Position numbers and translations under genes: made by a program. Source: Diphasiastrum complanatum (taxonomy: Eukaryota > Streptophyta > Lycopodiopsida > Lycopodiales > Lycopodiaceae). Taken from it: a stretch of DNA of 64,000 bases. The notes under the pieces were generated by a model. That model searched no databases. It saw nothing but the letters and a program-made list of their open reading frames with translations, and was not told the DNA's origin. This document shows, in pieces, positions 44,940 through 56,826 of the stretch. The DNA lies in assembly GCA_029204225.1 (NCBI GenBank), contig CM055095.1:25154503-25218502 (forward strand), read 5' to 3'. The stretch's first letter is position 1. Each line of letters starts with the position of its first letter.

Positions 44940-45600
44940 CTCCTTGATAGGATCACCAAATTTTAGCTATTTTTAGCTACATGCCTATTTTTAACAGTTT
45001 CGGCATTGGATACTACTGTTATTTTTAGCTACATGCCTATTTTTAGCAGTTTCGGCTACTGTGGCATTGGATACTACTGCTATTTTGCTATTGGTTGCCA
45101 TCGGCTCCACTCGACCCAACGGTTCTTCCGTTGGTCATTTTTTAGCCCAACGGTCATTTTTAGCTTCTCGTAGTACTTGGGACCTTGGTAGCATATGCTT
45201 GAGGAATATTCTTTTTTTTAGCTCTCTCTTAGTACTTTACCTAGTTTTGGCTCACTTTTGCTCTCATTTGTAGTTAGTACTTTTGGAGAGTGTGGGGTTT
45301 GTCCAGCTCTTCCTCAGCGCCACTGATGAGCTCTCACGAGCGAAACTAGTATGCCATTTGCTATCGATCAGTACTTTCCTTCCATTCGTTTGCAAAAGTG
45401 TCATCTCTCTCTCTCTCTCTCTACTTCTTCTTGCTCTCACAAGCTTGATCCAAAACTTCATAGAATGGTTCAGCAAGCATGCCTGACCTATAATCAACTT
45501 TAGTACCTTCCAATCAATGCATCAAATGCTTAAAATCATTCACATATCAATGTACTGACTGGCCACATTGAAGACAATGTCTTGGAAAGCGAAAAGATCT
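44940..45600. repeat. Short tandem repeat and unassigned DNA
   Basis: A unit with TTTTTAGCTACATGCCTATTT followed by AGTTTCGGC and ATTGGATACTACTG occurs twice (about 44967-45020 and 45022-45085; split by small changes). The remainder holds only unsupported short frames and a (CT)n stretch near 45403-45421. Confidence 0.45.
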
Positions 45601-45628
45601 CGATTTTTCATTACATTCTATGACAAAA

Positions 45629-45636
<8 letters not shown>

Positions 45637-45669
<33 letters not shown>
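45637..45669. repeat. (TA)n microsatellite
   Basis: About 33 bases of alternating TA. Confidence 0.9.
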
Positions 45670-45670
<1 letters not shown>

Positions 45671-45809
45671 CAGTGTAGTGGTGAGTCGAAGTCGTAATTG
45701 ATTATTGATCATTCAAGATTTCAACATTGAAATTTGATTTTGAGCCTTGTTGCTTGAATAATGATTTTGATTCTTGGTTGATTCCTAACTCTTGATTCTT
45801 GAAGTTCAC

Positions 45810-46275
45810 AATGCATAGGTGAACCCTAATGGTATTGATGTGACGAAGGTCTCTGACCTTCTTGCACGAGATGAGGAGGAAGATGTCTATGCCTACCTAT
45901 TTTGAGAGGCCATGACACGTGTAGGTATGTAGTTACAGCTTAAAAATTAGTACTTCCAACTACTTAATACTAGTGAGCCTTATATTGATGACAAATATGC
46001 TTAGAAGCTAAAATAAGTTACTAACAAGTCAAAATACATTGTATGCACTATGCTGAACATGTTACTAGGGGAAGTGTAACTTCTTGACATGAGAGTGTTT
46101 CGATGAGAGAAGAGGAATTGACTTCATCAAATGACGAGAGTAGTGAGGAAGAGGATGGAAGAGGAAGACGATGATGAGAGGAAGAAGAGAAAGAAGCAGC
46201 ATAAGAAGAAGAGCAAGAGGCACCTAGCCTTCAGTTAGAACGTCGGAGTAGGATTAGGAGGCAACGATAGATTAT
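45810..46275 (+). other. Possible degenerate transposase C-terminus
   Basis: On plus, NPNGIDVTKVSDLLARDEEE is followed, after disrupted sequence, by a strongly acidic then basic stretch ending LQLERRSRIRRQR and TAG at about 46270. Acid-then-basic tails of this kind are common at the end of plant hAT-like transposases, but no core domain is present. Low confidence. Confidence 0.25.
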
Positions 46276-47775
46276 AGAGATTAGAAAGATCATAGTAGAT
46301 ATTGTAGCTACTAAGAACATTGAAGTTTGAAGTTTACTCTTAAATGTTGGACTTTTTATGAGTTACTACATTTTTATGAATTATGTGAATTTCAAATTGG
46401 AATGTTTTGAGTTCATAGTACATAGTACATAGCTTTATAATTTCATTGGTATTTGTTATATGATTCATCTATGATTTGACATCACTTTCAAGTTTACTAT
46501 TTTAAGGTTCAAATCCTAAAAGTATACTTAATACAAGTTTGAGGTCACAGAGTGTCACACGTATTGGGCAAGATTTAAACGGTTAATCATTAAAATATGG
46601 AATATTTAAAACTTACAAATTTTGTAATTCAATCATGGTATCTATAGACTATTATGATCAATGCATTATGCAACTATGTTTTTGGCTTTTCGAAAAATTT
46701 GAGTTTTGAAACCCTAAAATCGATTCGCCAATTCGAAAATCCTAGGAGCGATTTGAATAAGTATCGTGAGGATGCGGAAGGCATAAAATTTAAGAAGTAT
46801 TAGGTATTTTTATACTCATCAATAGCTAACTAGTGAAGTTGTTATAGCTCCTTATATGAGAGGGATTGCAAAGAATGGAAGATTAGAGACATGAGCAAGA
46901 CCTTACAAATTAGGGTAGAAGCAAAAGTATGGTCACATCTACAATTTATTGCTGAAATTGACAAGGTTAAGTTATAAATATCTGATCTTTTTTTATATCC
47001 AATCATTATAATTTCGAAAAATTCCAACGACCATTATTTCACCCAAAGCAAATTGACGCGCATACACTGCATGTGTAAACCAGAGGTGCTATTCTCGCAC
47101 GCTGAACCGATATTGGACGAAATATGAATGATCAGAGCTTGACTCGATAGATTCTGCATATCTTTGGACAGTATGAAGAGTCTACCAAATCAAGTTTTGA
47201 TCATGCATAATTTTGACAATTTTCAAAATCTTTTTTTTTCCTGCAATAGCGATTGGACGCGCGCAGTCCAAGTGAAAAATAACTTTCTTCTACCAGGCGC
47301 GCTGATTCGATATCTAAGACGCACTGAAAATATATTGGAACGCCTTATGAAAATGTTCTGAATGAACATTATCTCAAAAGAAAAAATCTCGTCTTTGCAG
47401 TGCTTAAATATGGCAAGAGACTGTAATAATTCTCCTCATACACATTTTTCAATGATGTCATTTAATATTTGTTTATTATTTGTTTGATGATGATTCGGTG
47501 AGACTAGTGATAGACTATTTAATATATTCCGACGCACGTACAAATTTTAGGGTCATGGCTAATGATGATTTGTAGAATCTAGTGATAGACTATTTAATGT
47601 ATTCCAACGTAGGTACAAATTTGTCTCACTTTGATTGGTGGATATATCCATGAAAGTATTTTATGGTCCTATTTCAAGACCTATAGACAAGCAAGTAATG
47701 CATGACATGTCAATAGTAACTGGAAAGGTATGAATTGTTAATAACGATATTCTAAATGAAAATTGAAATGTATAC
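46276..47775. other. Unassigned AT-rich DNA
   Basis: No supportable feature on either strand. Confidence 0.4.
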
Positions 47776-48430
47776 TTGGAATGCCACCAACCACCATATG
47801 TGATTTTTCGATTGAACACTAAACGTTCGATCATTTGTATCTGAAATTTTGTTCATCAAAGTGACACTCACTCGTTCCAACTTTTGACCCTTGATGATTT
47901 CAGATTCATCCAATTTTACTACAATAATGATCTTTCCATTTACTTGATGTTCGTCTAGTTTATATAATCGAATAATGTATTTTAGAACATTTTCAATATC
48001 AAGGAAAATAATATTGCAATCGTTGTAATTGACCTTACCATATTCTAATTTGTATAATTCAGTTATATGAAGTGGTTGGCCAACTACTTTGAACATTTCG
48101 TCATTATAATAATTTCTTGCTAATCTTACCCGATATGGACGCGGAAGATAAATTTTATTTACCATCACTGAAAAAGCTTCTTTAACTATTCTAAAAAAAG
48201 TAGAATAAGCATTTCTGCTAATTCTAGATACATCACATGCACTTTGTATCACATTTGCATCCAAGTATGATTGAACCTTAACCAAAACCGCCTCTACAAT
48301 TTCATTTTTCATTTTTTCAAATCGGACATTTTTTATCATTTCCTTTGTTGACTTTCTTGGTAAAACATGACTTAAAGATGATCCAATGCAAGAACGATTT
48401 GTTAAATATTTCTTTCCCACCAAACATGAT
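47776..48430 (-). CDS. Unrecognised coding exon (about 218 residues)
   Basis: A long minus-strand frame opens after a good acceptor (TTTGTTTGTTGCAG, ending at 48431) and closes at a possible donor (CAA then GTATAC) at 47776-47775. A stop follows a few codons later if the donor is not used. Lysine- and isoleucine-rich. It contains SRISRNAYSTFFRIVKEAF, LPRPYRVRLARNYYNDEMF, IIVVKLDESEIIKGQKLERV and SVTLMNKISDTNDRTFSVQ. In a 60-65% AT region an open frame this long is unlikely by chance. No domain I can name; no LTR or terminal repeat adjoins it. It could be one exon of a host gene or of an uncharacterised mobile element. The other exons were not found. Confidence 0.5.
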
Positions 48431-48759
48431 CTGCAACAAACATATGAAACTCAAATTATGTTTAATAAATAAATAATCCATGTTATCAAGTGCAAATCAA
48501 ACTTAAATGACATATACAAATCAAATAATGTAAATGTCATATTTGAATGCTTCACTTAATCTCAAGAGAAGTTTACAAAATACATCAAAACATGTAAAAA
48601 CATGATTTTTAAAACTATGAGTATCAAACTCAATCTTGCTCTTACAAAATCAAAGAGCATATTTTTGATAACACAATCTCTTGCTTTCAAAGAACTTTGA
48701 AAACATATCTAAGTCTTTCATGACAAGAAATATGTCCATATAATAGGCATCATATTAAA

Positions 48760-49863
48760 CTAGTATTGTCTCTCTTGAACTTTGAGATGTAAGAATCTCA
48801 ACAAAGCAAGATAGTGCATCAAATAATGGAAGAGAAGCATGAGTGAAAAAATTGGAGTTGATACCACCTGAAATTTGCCTCTCTTTATCATGAAAAACCA
48901 CAAGAACTTGGTCTTGCATCTTGAAGATCCCCTTGAAATCATATGTTGAGGAGGCTCCTCCCCAAACCTCGACCCCATCACATCTTGATAGTCTTCAATA
49001 GGTATGATTGGAGATGCATCTTGAGATGCCTTGAACTCGGCCCCTTCCAAGGTTGAATGTAGATATTCATAAACCATGACTTCTTTACTCTCAATCACTT
49101 TTGAAATAGAGAGCATAATGGCTTTATAGGCCTCCTTGGTGGATAAGCATCGAGCCATGATCCATGAGCTTGGATCATCCATCCTCTTTGTTTCCAAGGG
49201 AATATGTGCAAAGCAAGAACCTCCAAAGACACTAAGGTAATCAACCTTAGGCTTCAATAATAATACTTCATATGGTGTATTTCCTCCAAAAGCTCCACCA
49301 CTCCTCAAAGCTTTGATCTTTAATGAGAATTCCATCTCAACATATGCTTTGAATAATAGAAAATAATCATGCACCATAAATCTTGAAGAAAGAAGAAATG
49401 TGCATCTTGTGTGATCATCCTCCTTTGAAGACTTGGATACATAAGCAACCTCAAGAGATTTTGCACTCTCTCTTGGCTTTAATTTGTAGATTCCTTCATA
49501 GCTAGATCCATATGCAAGGATCTCACCATCCTTCTTGATCACACAATTGTTAATATGGAAATTGACATCAAGGCCACCACCAAGTAATTTGCCAACACTT
49601 ATAATATTCTTTGTAATCTTGGGAACAAAAAGAACCTCTTGAAGAGATAGAACTTTTGATGATGCAAGCTTCAAGGGAATAGTCCCTACTCCTTCAATTT
49701 TGTACTCTTGATCACTTGCAATATATATGGTCTTCTTGATTCCTTCATAAGGCATAATAGTTGGAAAGGAATCCTTGGAGCTACACATATGTGAAAATGC
49801 TCTACTATCAATATACCAAGAGTCATCCATCTTGAAGGTGGACAAGGAGAATTTTGATGCCAT
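48760..49863 (-). pseudogene. Copia protease-integrase fusion remnant
   Basis: Open 367-residue frame. Protease near SWYIDSRAFSHMCSSKDSF, where the catalytic Asp-Ser-Gly is now Asp-Ser-Arg. Then LFVPKITKNIISVGKLLGGG. An internal deletion joins a middle integrase piece (FKAYVEMEFSLKIKALRS) straight to the integrase C-terminal part (NTPYEVLLLKPKVDYLSVFG), losing the GGEY...E catalytic region. Close relative of the nested copia at 31-37 kb. Catalytically dead. Confidence 0.85.
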
Positions 49864-50697
49864 AAGTGAGCATTCTCCATCACTTGCAATAAAGTCTTCT
49901 TTCTCATGAGAGATGTTGGCTTGCTTGAATTGGTTCTTTTTCTTGAAGCGATTGGTGGTATACTTGGAGTATCAAGATTGACTCCATTCTAACCTTCCAA
50001 ATATAATAGTTGGAGGTAGATAGTCTTTCACTAGATTCCAATAGGTAGGAAACCATAGATGCCATGTAATAGTGAAGACTCCTTGTGATTTAGACAATAA
50101 AATGTTGATTCTCTCTCACTATAGGATCTTTGAAAGGTGTACTACCAGCTCCTATGCAAGATCTTGCAACAAAATGTGAGATGGATCTCACTAGCTCTAC
50201 CAATCTCTCTCAAACTAGATCAACCTCTCATCAATTGATGGAGTATAGGCAAAGTTTGGGTCAAACTATCTTTGGCACGTGTGTAACACTCCAAGAATCC
50301 ACAAATCACTCAAATACAAGCCAATTGTATGAAAGAAAGTGGCTATGGCCTCAAATTGTTGACTAGATCTCAAATAGATGATATTGGCAGGCCTCTTCTT
50401 GAATTTTTTGGTCAAACTAGCAAGATATGATAAAACCAAATGTGTCCACACAGGTCTAGGTGCCCTACCTAACCCTCTTCAAAAGCTTATTTCCAAATGA
50501 ACTTGGCTGTACTTCACATGTGCCTGAGCAGGGAATTTTGTACAGTACCTGAAATGATTCAATCATTATGATAATGAACCATTTTGATCCAAATTTCCTT
50601 GAGATAGCATGGGAGATGCAATCAACACTCTCTAAATCTTGATTTTCATTAAAATTTTGAAACTATGAATGATAGATGCCATCAAAAGCTTAGGTAG

Positions 50698-50709
50698 GCT
50701 CTGATACCA
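50698..50709 (-). other. Primer-binding site of the deleted copia
   Basis: TGGTATCAGAGC on minus next to the LTR start at 50710. Confidence 0.85.
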
Positions 50710-51472
50710 TGTGAAAATTCACACATGTGGAAATGTCCTAATGTGTGAAATTGATCTCCTAAGCTTGGCTCATGCACTATAGATCACCTATTGATTGAAA
50801 TCCAAGATCAATGACAAGATCTAAGGCAAAAAGACCATTTTACATGCATTCATTCATTACCAAAAGGTGTTTCACACATGTGGAAGACTTCATGAAATAA
50901 ACTAAGTCCCAACAAGCTCCTCTCCTCATGTAGAGAGAGAAAATACCACTTTTGGGCTCATCTAGAGAGAGAAGACAATACAAGCAAAATTGGCAAATCT
51001 CCAAATCGACTCAAAAAACTCATAGATCTCTCATACATTAATGAGGGGAATGAAAGTACATATAGAAACTCAGAGAGATCCATGCTTGATTCTTATTGGA
51101 CCCCTTAAACATAGCCTCTCTAATCCTATTGGATGTGTGATGCAACATCCCTCACTTTTAATTGGACCCTTCCAACACATCTCTCTCTCTTATGATTGGA
51201 CCCTTTGACTTTTGCCACCACATAGGCTGCATCACTCATCAAACCTAAATTTGACATGTGTAAGCAACCTAACTAGCTTGAGTTACATCACAATTGAATT
51301 TTGGCCTAATCATGACAAAACATGTGTACTTGACCATTTGACCTCCAAAAGCTTTATGAGTCCAAGTCTACTCCTAGAGTGTTGACTCTAAGAATGCAAA
51401 TCTTTTCTTGTTTGCAAAAGAGCGAAGAGAGTCCAAATATTTGTTTTGAGAGTGAAATCTTTGAATGATGAG

Positions 51473-52213
51473 TTAGCTTGCATAGATGAGAACATTAAGG
51501 AAGGAGAGCTTGTACAAGTTATTCTTAATGGATTGTTGGATGCTCATTCTAACATTGTTCAAAGTCTTTCTAAGTAAAGGCCTCAAGGTTGAGTTTGATG
51601 GAGATGCTTGTATGATCAAAAGGAAGGATATCTTGATTGAAAAAGGTAAAAGGCAAAGGAATTTCGTCACACTAGATGCTTGTGTTATTGCTAACCAAGT
51701 TGGATGTGTTGCAAGAGAGCAATACCTATTCAAGAGGTTTGGCATAAAAGGATGGGACACCTCAACTTCAAGTCATTGGAGATAATGGCTAGAAAGCAAG
51801 TTGTGATTGGTCTTCCAAGTTTCATAAGAAGTATCAATCATGTTTGTGAGTCTTGTGATTTGTCAAAGTCACATAGACTACCTTATACTAGATCTACAAA
51901 GCCTTTTCAAGTTGTACATTCAGATATTCATGGAATTACTACAATTAGCAATAGTGGAGCTAAGATATATGTAACTTTCATTGATGATTTTAGTAGATTT
52001 TGTTGGATCTATCTACTAAAGAGCAAAGATGAAGTGTATGATGTCTTTTTCAAGTTCAAGAATGCAAGGGAGAACCAATTTTTTACAAGGATCAAATGCT
52101 TGAGAAGTGACAATGGTGGAGAGTACATATCTACCAAGTTCAAGGCCTTTTGTGATGAGCATGGGGCCAAGCCATGCCATGGGATAGCAAGAGGAGAAGA
52201 GCTCAACTGGTAA
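51473..52213 (+). pseudogene. Copia gag/protease/integrase fragment, plus strand
   Basis: A short capsid piece (GELVQVILNGLLDAHSN) is fused to a protease tail (KGLKVEFDGDACMIKRKD). Then, after a frameshift near 51720, comes HKRMGHLNFKSLEIM, CESCDLSKSHRLPYTRS, HSDIHGIT, FIDDFSRFCWIY and LRSDNGGEYIST. It ends abruptly. Opposite orientation to the copia LTR beside it, so a separate fragment. No LTRs. Confidence 0.8.
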
Positions 52214-53109
52214 CCTAGACCAAAGTCGTCGACGGAATAATCACTATCTCAATATATAGAGAGTAGGATCATGTGCATGAAACCATGAAATCCCCATGCA
52301 GGTCAACTATAAATAGGTCACAGCTCTTCATGCATACCTCCTGCCTATATCAGTCACACATACATGCACTACTCCATATGTCTCAATTAGAGTGTCTGGG
52401 TCATCTCAAGGTCATTAGTCACCAACAGGCCTCGATGTGGAATTAAATCTAAAGATACACTAAGCTATAATTCCTCCAAATGGGTTGATCTACTCCAAAA
52501 CAAAAGTAATCACCTTCAGGTAATCCTAATTACATAAACCACTAGGTGATTTATTTTATTTTATTTTAAAAATCAAATCCGAAAGCTGAAGAAATTCCAT
52601 TTTAATTATAGTCTAAAACTTATCCCCAATTTCTTGTAGAAAATAATGCTTCTTGGTACAAATATTCTTAGAATATCCAAATATTTTAAAATACCACAAT
52701 TCAGTCATCTAGAATCTCTAGGAGATCCATCAAGCCTCAGACAGTTATAACTCAAACCAGAGTACTGTAGCTACTCTAATGAGTTAACAGCCTCATTCCT
52801 AGCATCATATGCAAGAAATCAACAATTATTTGTATCCTAATAGATTTATCTATCTCCTATAAATATGGAGATATAGACTAAAATTTGTACACAAGCACTT
52901 ATAGACTACAATTTGTAATGCAAGCAAATTCCTCATAAGTAAGCAATTACGTAGTGAAAATGCCTGTGAGATCCACACAATCTCAAGTATGTGGTAGAGT
53001 TAAGAAATTTAGAGTTCAACCAACAGATCTAAATCCTTGACTCACCCAATCGATCAAAACTTACTCACTATCTTAAGAATCCTCACATTTTCTTTTAAGC
53101 TTCTAATGA
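52214..53109. other. Unassigned repeat-like DNA
   Basis: AT-rich, no open frames of note. It may be an extension of the dispersed repeat that starts at about 53110, since TATAAATATGG-type promoter-like strings occur (about 52858). Confidence 0.35.
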
Positions 53110-54331
53110 CCTCTATGTATCAATTTATGATCCGTCAATCATAAACATTTAGAATCTTATGATTCGTCAATTATAATTTACAGGATTTCATAACCATACT
53201 TAATCATTGGAAAAATACTGGAGTATATGCACAACATACAACTCAGGAAATATAAGACTCATTCTGAAATCTTTTCCACAAGGAAAATCACTGGATTCTA
53301 GGAATATTCTTTCAAATCAATTCTTAATCAGATTATGAGTTCCAAATTCTACAATCAACCAAATAATTAAAGACCTTTATAACATTTGTCTTTAACCACA
53401 AACTTTATACAATCATCTAGAACAACATCGAGAGATTACAAAGTTCTGCTGAATTCCAAAATTCAGTTTACCATTCTTGGAACCATTAGGATTCGGTATC
53501 CAATTGAGCTCACAGGGATAGAATCACTATCAAGTTTATTTCTCAATTGAGAAATGCTCATCCAAGAATTCAGTATCCTATGCACACAATCCCATGAATC
53601 GTAATGACTCACAAATTATGTATCTTACAAGCAAAATACACAAAACAAACAGTTTCCGGTGAATTCTCTTCACACTGTCCGTTTTATCAATTACCTTCCA
53701 TAGGAGTGAACCAACTACTAAAGTTAATTGCCCATGATCTAGATATCTTAAATGTCTAGGTGTAGCTCTTTAATTGTACGTGTACAACACCACATTTAGA
53801 TCCATATCCAAATCACTTTTAACTTAACCTATAGATCTATCAGAACAGATTTGTTAACTCTGCAAGTAATTGTCAAACACAATACTTGATCATATGTCTA
53901 TGTTCAACAACTAGGCTAAGTGCACCAGATAACCTTAGCAACCAGGAATACATAGTAGATCCAAACAAGATTAATCGTGCACATATGAGAATAATCTCGC
54001 TATGACCCGGTACATAAACATATATGTCCTTATCTGGCAGATTCCTCCAAAATCCGCATATGTTACTCACATATATCACTGAGAATCTTGTAACTCAGCT
54101 ACAGAAGAAGTCTATTTCCCATGAGTAAACAACATATCTGAGAAAACTCTGAAGTGAATAATTCCACATCACAAGTTTCCAACCATCATACAAAATTCCT
54201 TCAACCAATCAACCTACTTCAGATCTTAGTGCAGAACCAAGATTAGACTTACTTATACGGACATCTTTGGACATAAGGTTAAGATTAAAGCTTTATTCCT
54301 ATGATCCAATCCACAACTAAATGGTACTTGG
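53110..54331. repeat. Old dispersed repeat, inverted copy of 20.8-22.1 kb
   Basis: Reverse complement of about 20800-22060 with many substitutions and indels. Example landmarks are CAGATAACCTTAGCAACCAGG and TCATATGTCTATGTTCAAC. It lacks the MITE found in the other copy and ends where the LTR at 54332 begins. Confidence 0.6.
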
Positions 54332-55711
54332 TGTGAAAGTACTGTACTTTAGGACCATAAATGGATCTACAAAAGATTCACAAGAGTGATTGGATGCTTG
54401 CTTAACAATCTATCAAAAAACTAGACACAAAAAAGTTGATCTAGATTGGCAATTTGACAAACAACAAGCATCAGCAATCAAAAGCATTGATAAACATTGA
54501 AATGCGAAAGTACTTTAATTTAGGACCATAAATGGATCTACAAAAGATCCACAAGAGTGATTGTATGCTTGCTTAACAATCTATCAAAAAACTAGACACA
54601 ATAAAGTTGATCTAGATTGACAAACAACAAGCATTAACAATCAAAAGCATTGATCAACATTGAAATCCGAGCCCACACATGTGTACTACAGGCTGTAGTA
54701 CGGCCTTCAACCTGAGAAACAAGTAGAAATTGATTTGGTTTCATTTGCATCACAAAAACTCAATGTACAAAGTGAACTAGCTTGAGATTGCCAATGAGCT
54801 CCAAAAATTTTCTATCTTCTCACTATGGGAGCTTGGAATACATAGCAAATTTGACTTCCTTCTTGAAGTTAGGTGGATTTCCAACATGTAATAAGGAACT
54901 CGGCCTTTTTGCCCTAAAATGAAACCCTAGTCTATTTCCTAGAGTCATGCTTGGTAGATAGCTAGTTGGTCAAATTTTCACCCTAAATCTAGGATTTAGA
55001 TCCTATAAGCTAGGAATCACTACCAAAATGACATGACCAACCCTATGGACTTGACCTAACCTACATTAGGAGTGGATTGCCACGTGGGATCTTGGCCTCA
55101 CATGTGTGGAATCCACTTATGTACAAAATTTACATTATACTACATGGTTTTTTATCAAGCTAGATTTGCCAATTTTCGGCAATTCTTCACATGAAATCCG
55201 AGCCCACATTTGTGTACTACAGGCTATAGTACGGCCTTCAAGCTGAGAAACAAGTAGAAATTGATTTGGTTGCATTTGGATCACAAAACTCAATGTACAT
55301 AGTGGGGTAGCTTGAGATTGCCAATGAGCTACAAAAATATTCTATTTTCTCACTATGAGAGCTTGGAATACATAGCAAATTCGATTTCCTTCTTGAAGTT
55401 AGGTGGATTTCCAGCATGTAATAAGGAATTTAACTCACTCTATTTGCCCTAAAATGAAACCTTAGCCTAGATCCTAGAGTTATGCTTGGTAGGTAGTTAG
55501 TTGGTCAAATTTTCACCTTAAACTTAGGTGTAGGTCCTATAAAGTAGGGATGACCACCAAATAGACATGACCAACTCTCTTGACTTGACCTAACCTACAT
55601 TAGGAGTGGTTTGCCACGTGGCATCTTGGCCTTCCATGTGTGGAACCCAATTATACACAATACTTACAAAGCTCTACATGGATAGATTTGCCAAAATAGG
55701 TTATTTTTCAC
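54332..55711 (-). repeat. Tandem LTR block (one full, one partial, with a 5' duplication)
   Basis: A first LTR runs from 54332 to about 55189 and contains a duplicated 170-base start (54332-54506 repeated from about 54507). A second copy lacking its start runs from about 55193 to 55711. Both carry GTACTACAGGCTGTAGTAC-type and GACTTGACCTAACCTACATT landmarks (second copy slightly changed). Such arrays arise by unequal recombination between LTRs. Confidence 0.75.
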
Positions 55712-55803
55712 ACTCCTCCTCAAATCTAGCCTTGGAAACAGTAATGTATCTATATACAATTCTAAAACCTGATCTTAACATCAGAAATGAATCATATTCA
55801 GGT

Positions 55804-56826
55804 TTAAAATATGACTAATGAGCCCCTAAAAATGATGACATGATCTATCACCATATCAAAGATAGAGCTTCTTTGATCTTGATCTCCTCCAAAATGAATT
55901 GAAGAGTCTTGATTCTTCCTTGCACCTTTGCACTTGATTTCTTCCACGTTGAGTGAAGATGCATGAACTTGAAACTTGCTCCTTGATCTTGATGCTTCTC
56001 TTTGAAGGAAATATGATGTCTCCATGTCTTGTGAAAATCACATTGATCAAGATCACAAAACATGTATTTGCTACTATTACCAAGATTTATCATGCTAAAA
56101 TGACTAGTCCACAAACCATCAAAAGTAAGCTTGATTTTCCTAATCTCGTAATTACAAGCGATCTTGAACTTCATGAGGCTACATACTTGCTTATGGATAT
56201 AAGTGTCCTTCAAGGATGTTTCACTTATTCTCATAAGAAGCTTACAATTTGCCTCTCCAAAAGAAAAAACACATTTTTCAAAACAATGAGTGATTAACTC
56301 ATTCTTTCTCTTCCAAAATTCGAGAGCACTCATTTGATCAAACAACCAATTTACTCTTAATTGGTTGATAACAATTTTTAGATCACTAAGACATAAAAAC
56401 TTGTTCTCAAATGAGTCATTACACATCTTATCTTCAACTTCCTTCTTGATGAAGCCCTCAAGTTGCCTCATGTAGTTCTCATAGCATACCCCGGTTTGCC
56501 TCATGTAGATCTCATAGCAAAATGGTTCATCAAGCATTGAAGTAAGAAAAGTATTGAAAGTGAACGGTTGAGAATCTTCCCCTTGATTACCTTTGCCAAG
56601 ATAAGTGAGCCTTGAAGGCTCGGCCCTTGCCTTTGTGGATCTTCTTGGAGCACTTGATCTTTGAGGTGGATCCTCAAGATCTCCATCACTTTGTTGCTCC
56701 TCCTCAATCCTTGCAAGATCATTGACACCAAGGTTGTTGATTTCACTTTCATTCACACAAGATACTAGATGGATCCAAGCATCTCTTGTATAAACATCTA
56801 AGAATGTTTCATGCATCTTATCCTCA
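55804..56826 (-). pseudogene. Unrecognised ORF in place of reverse transcriptase/RNase H
   Basis: Part of a 360-codon open frame (55848-56930). Its start overlaps the protease end in another frame. After a copia-like linker (EEEQQSDGDLEDPPQR, then STKARAEPSRLTYLGKG) comes about 220 residues with no copia motif: SDLKIVINQLRVNWLFDQM, IHKQVCSLMKFKIACNYEI and HHISFKEKHQDQGASFKF. Related nucleotide sequence lies at 48530-48700. It could be degenerate sequence that happens to be open, or a captured segment carried by this family. Confidence 0.45.

Larger units (their letters stand above)
48760..51410 (-). mobile_element. Internally deleted copia element with 5' LTR
   Basis: On minus: an LTR from 50710 to about 51410 (TGTGAAAATTCACACATGTGG at the plus-strand start; right limit uncertain), a primer-binding site TGGTATCAGAGC at 50698-50709, a short gag remnant near 50100-49930, then protease-integrase. 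Nothing of reverse transcriptase is seen, and no left LTR. The sequence left of it (48530-48700) resembles the equivalent part of the 54-59 kb element. Confidence 0.75.
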
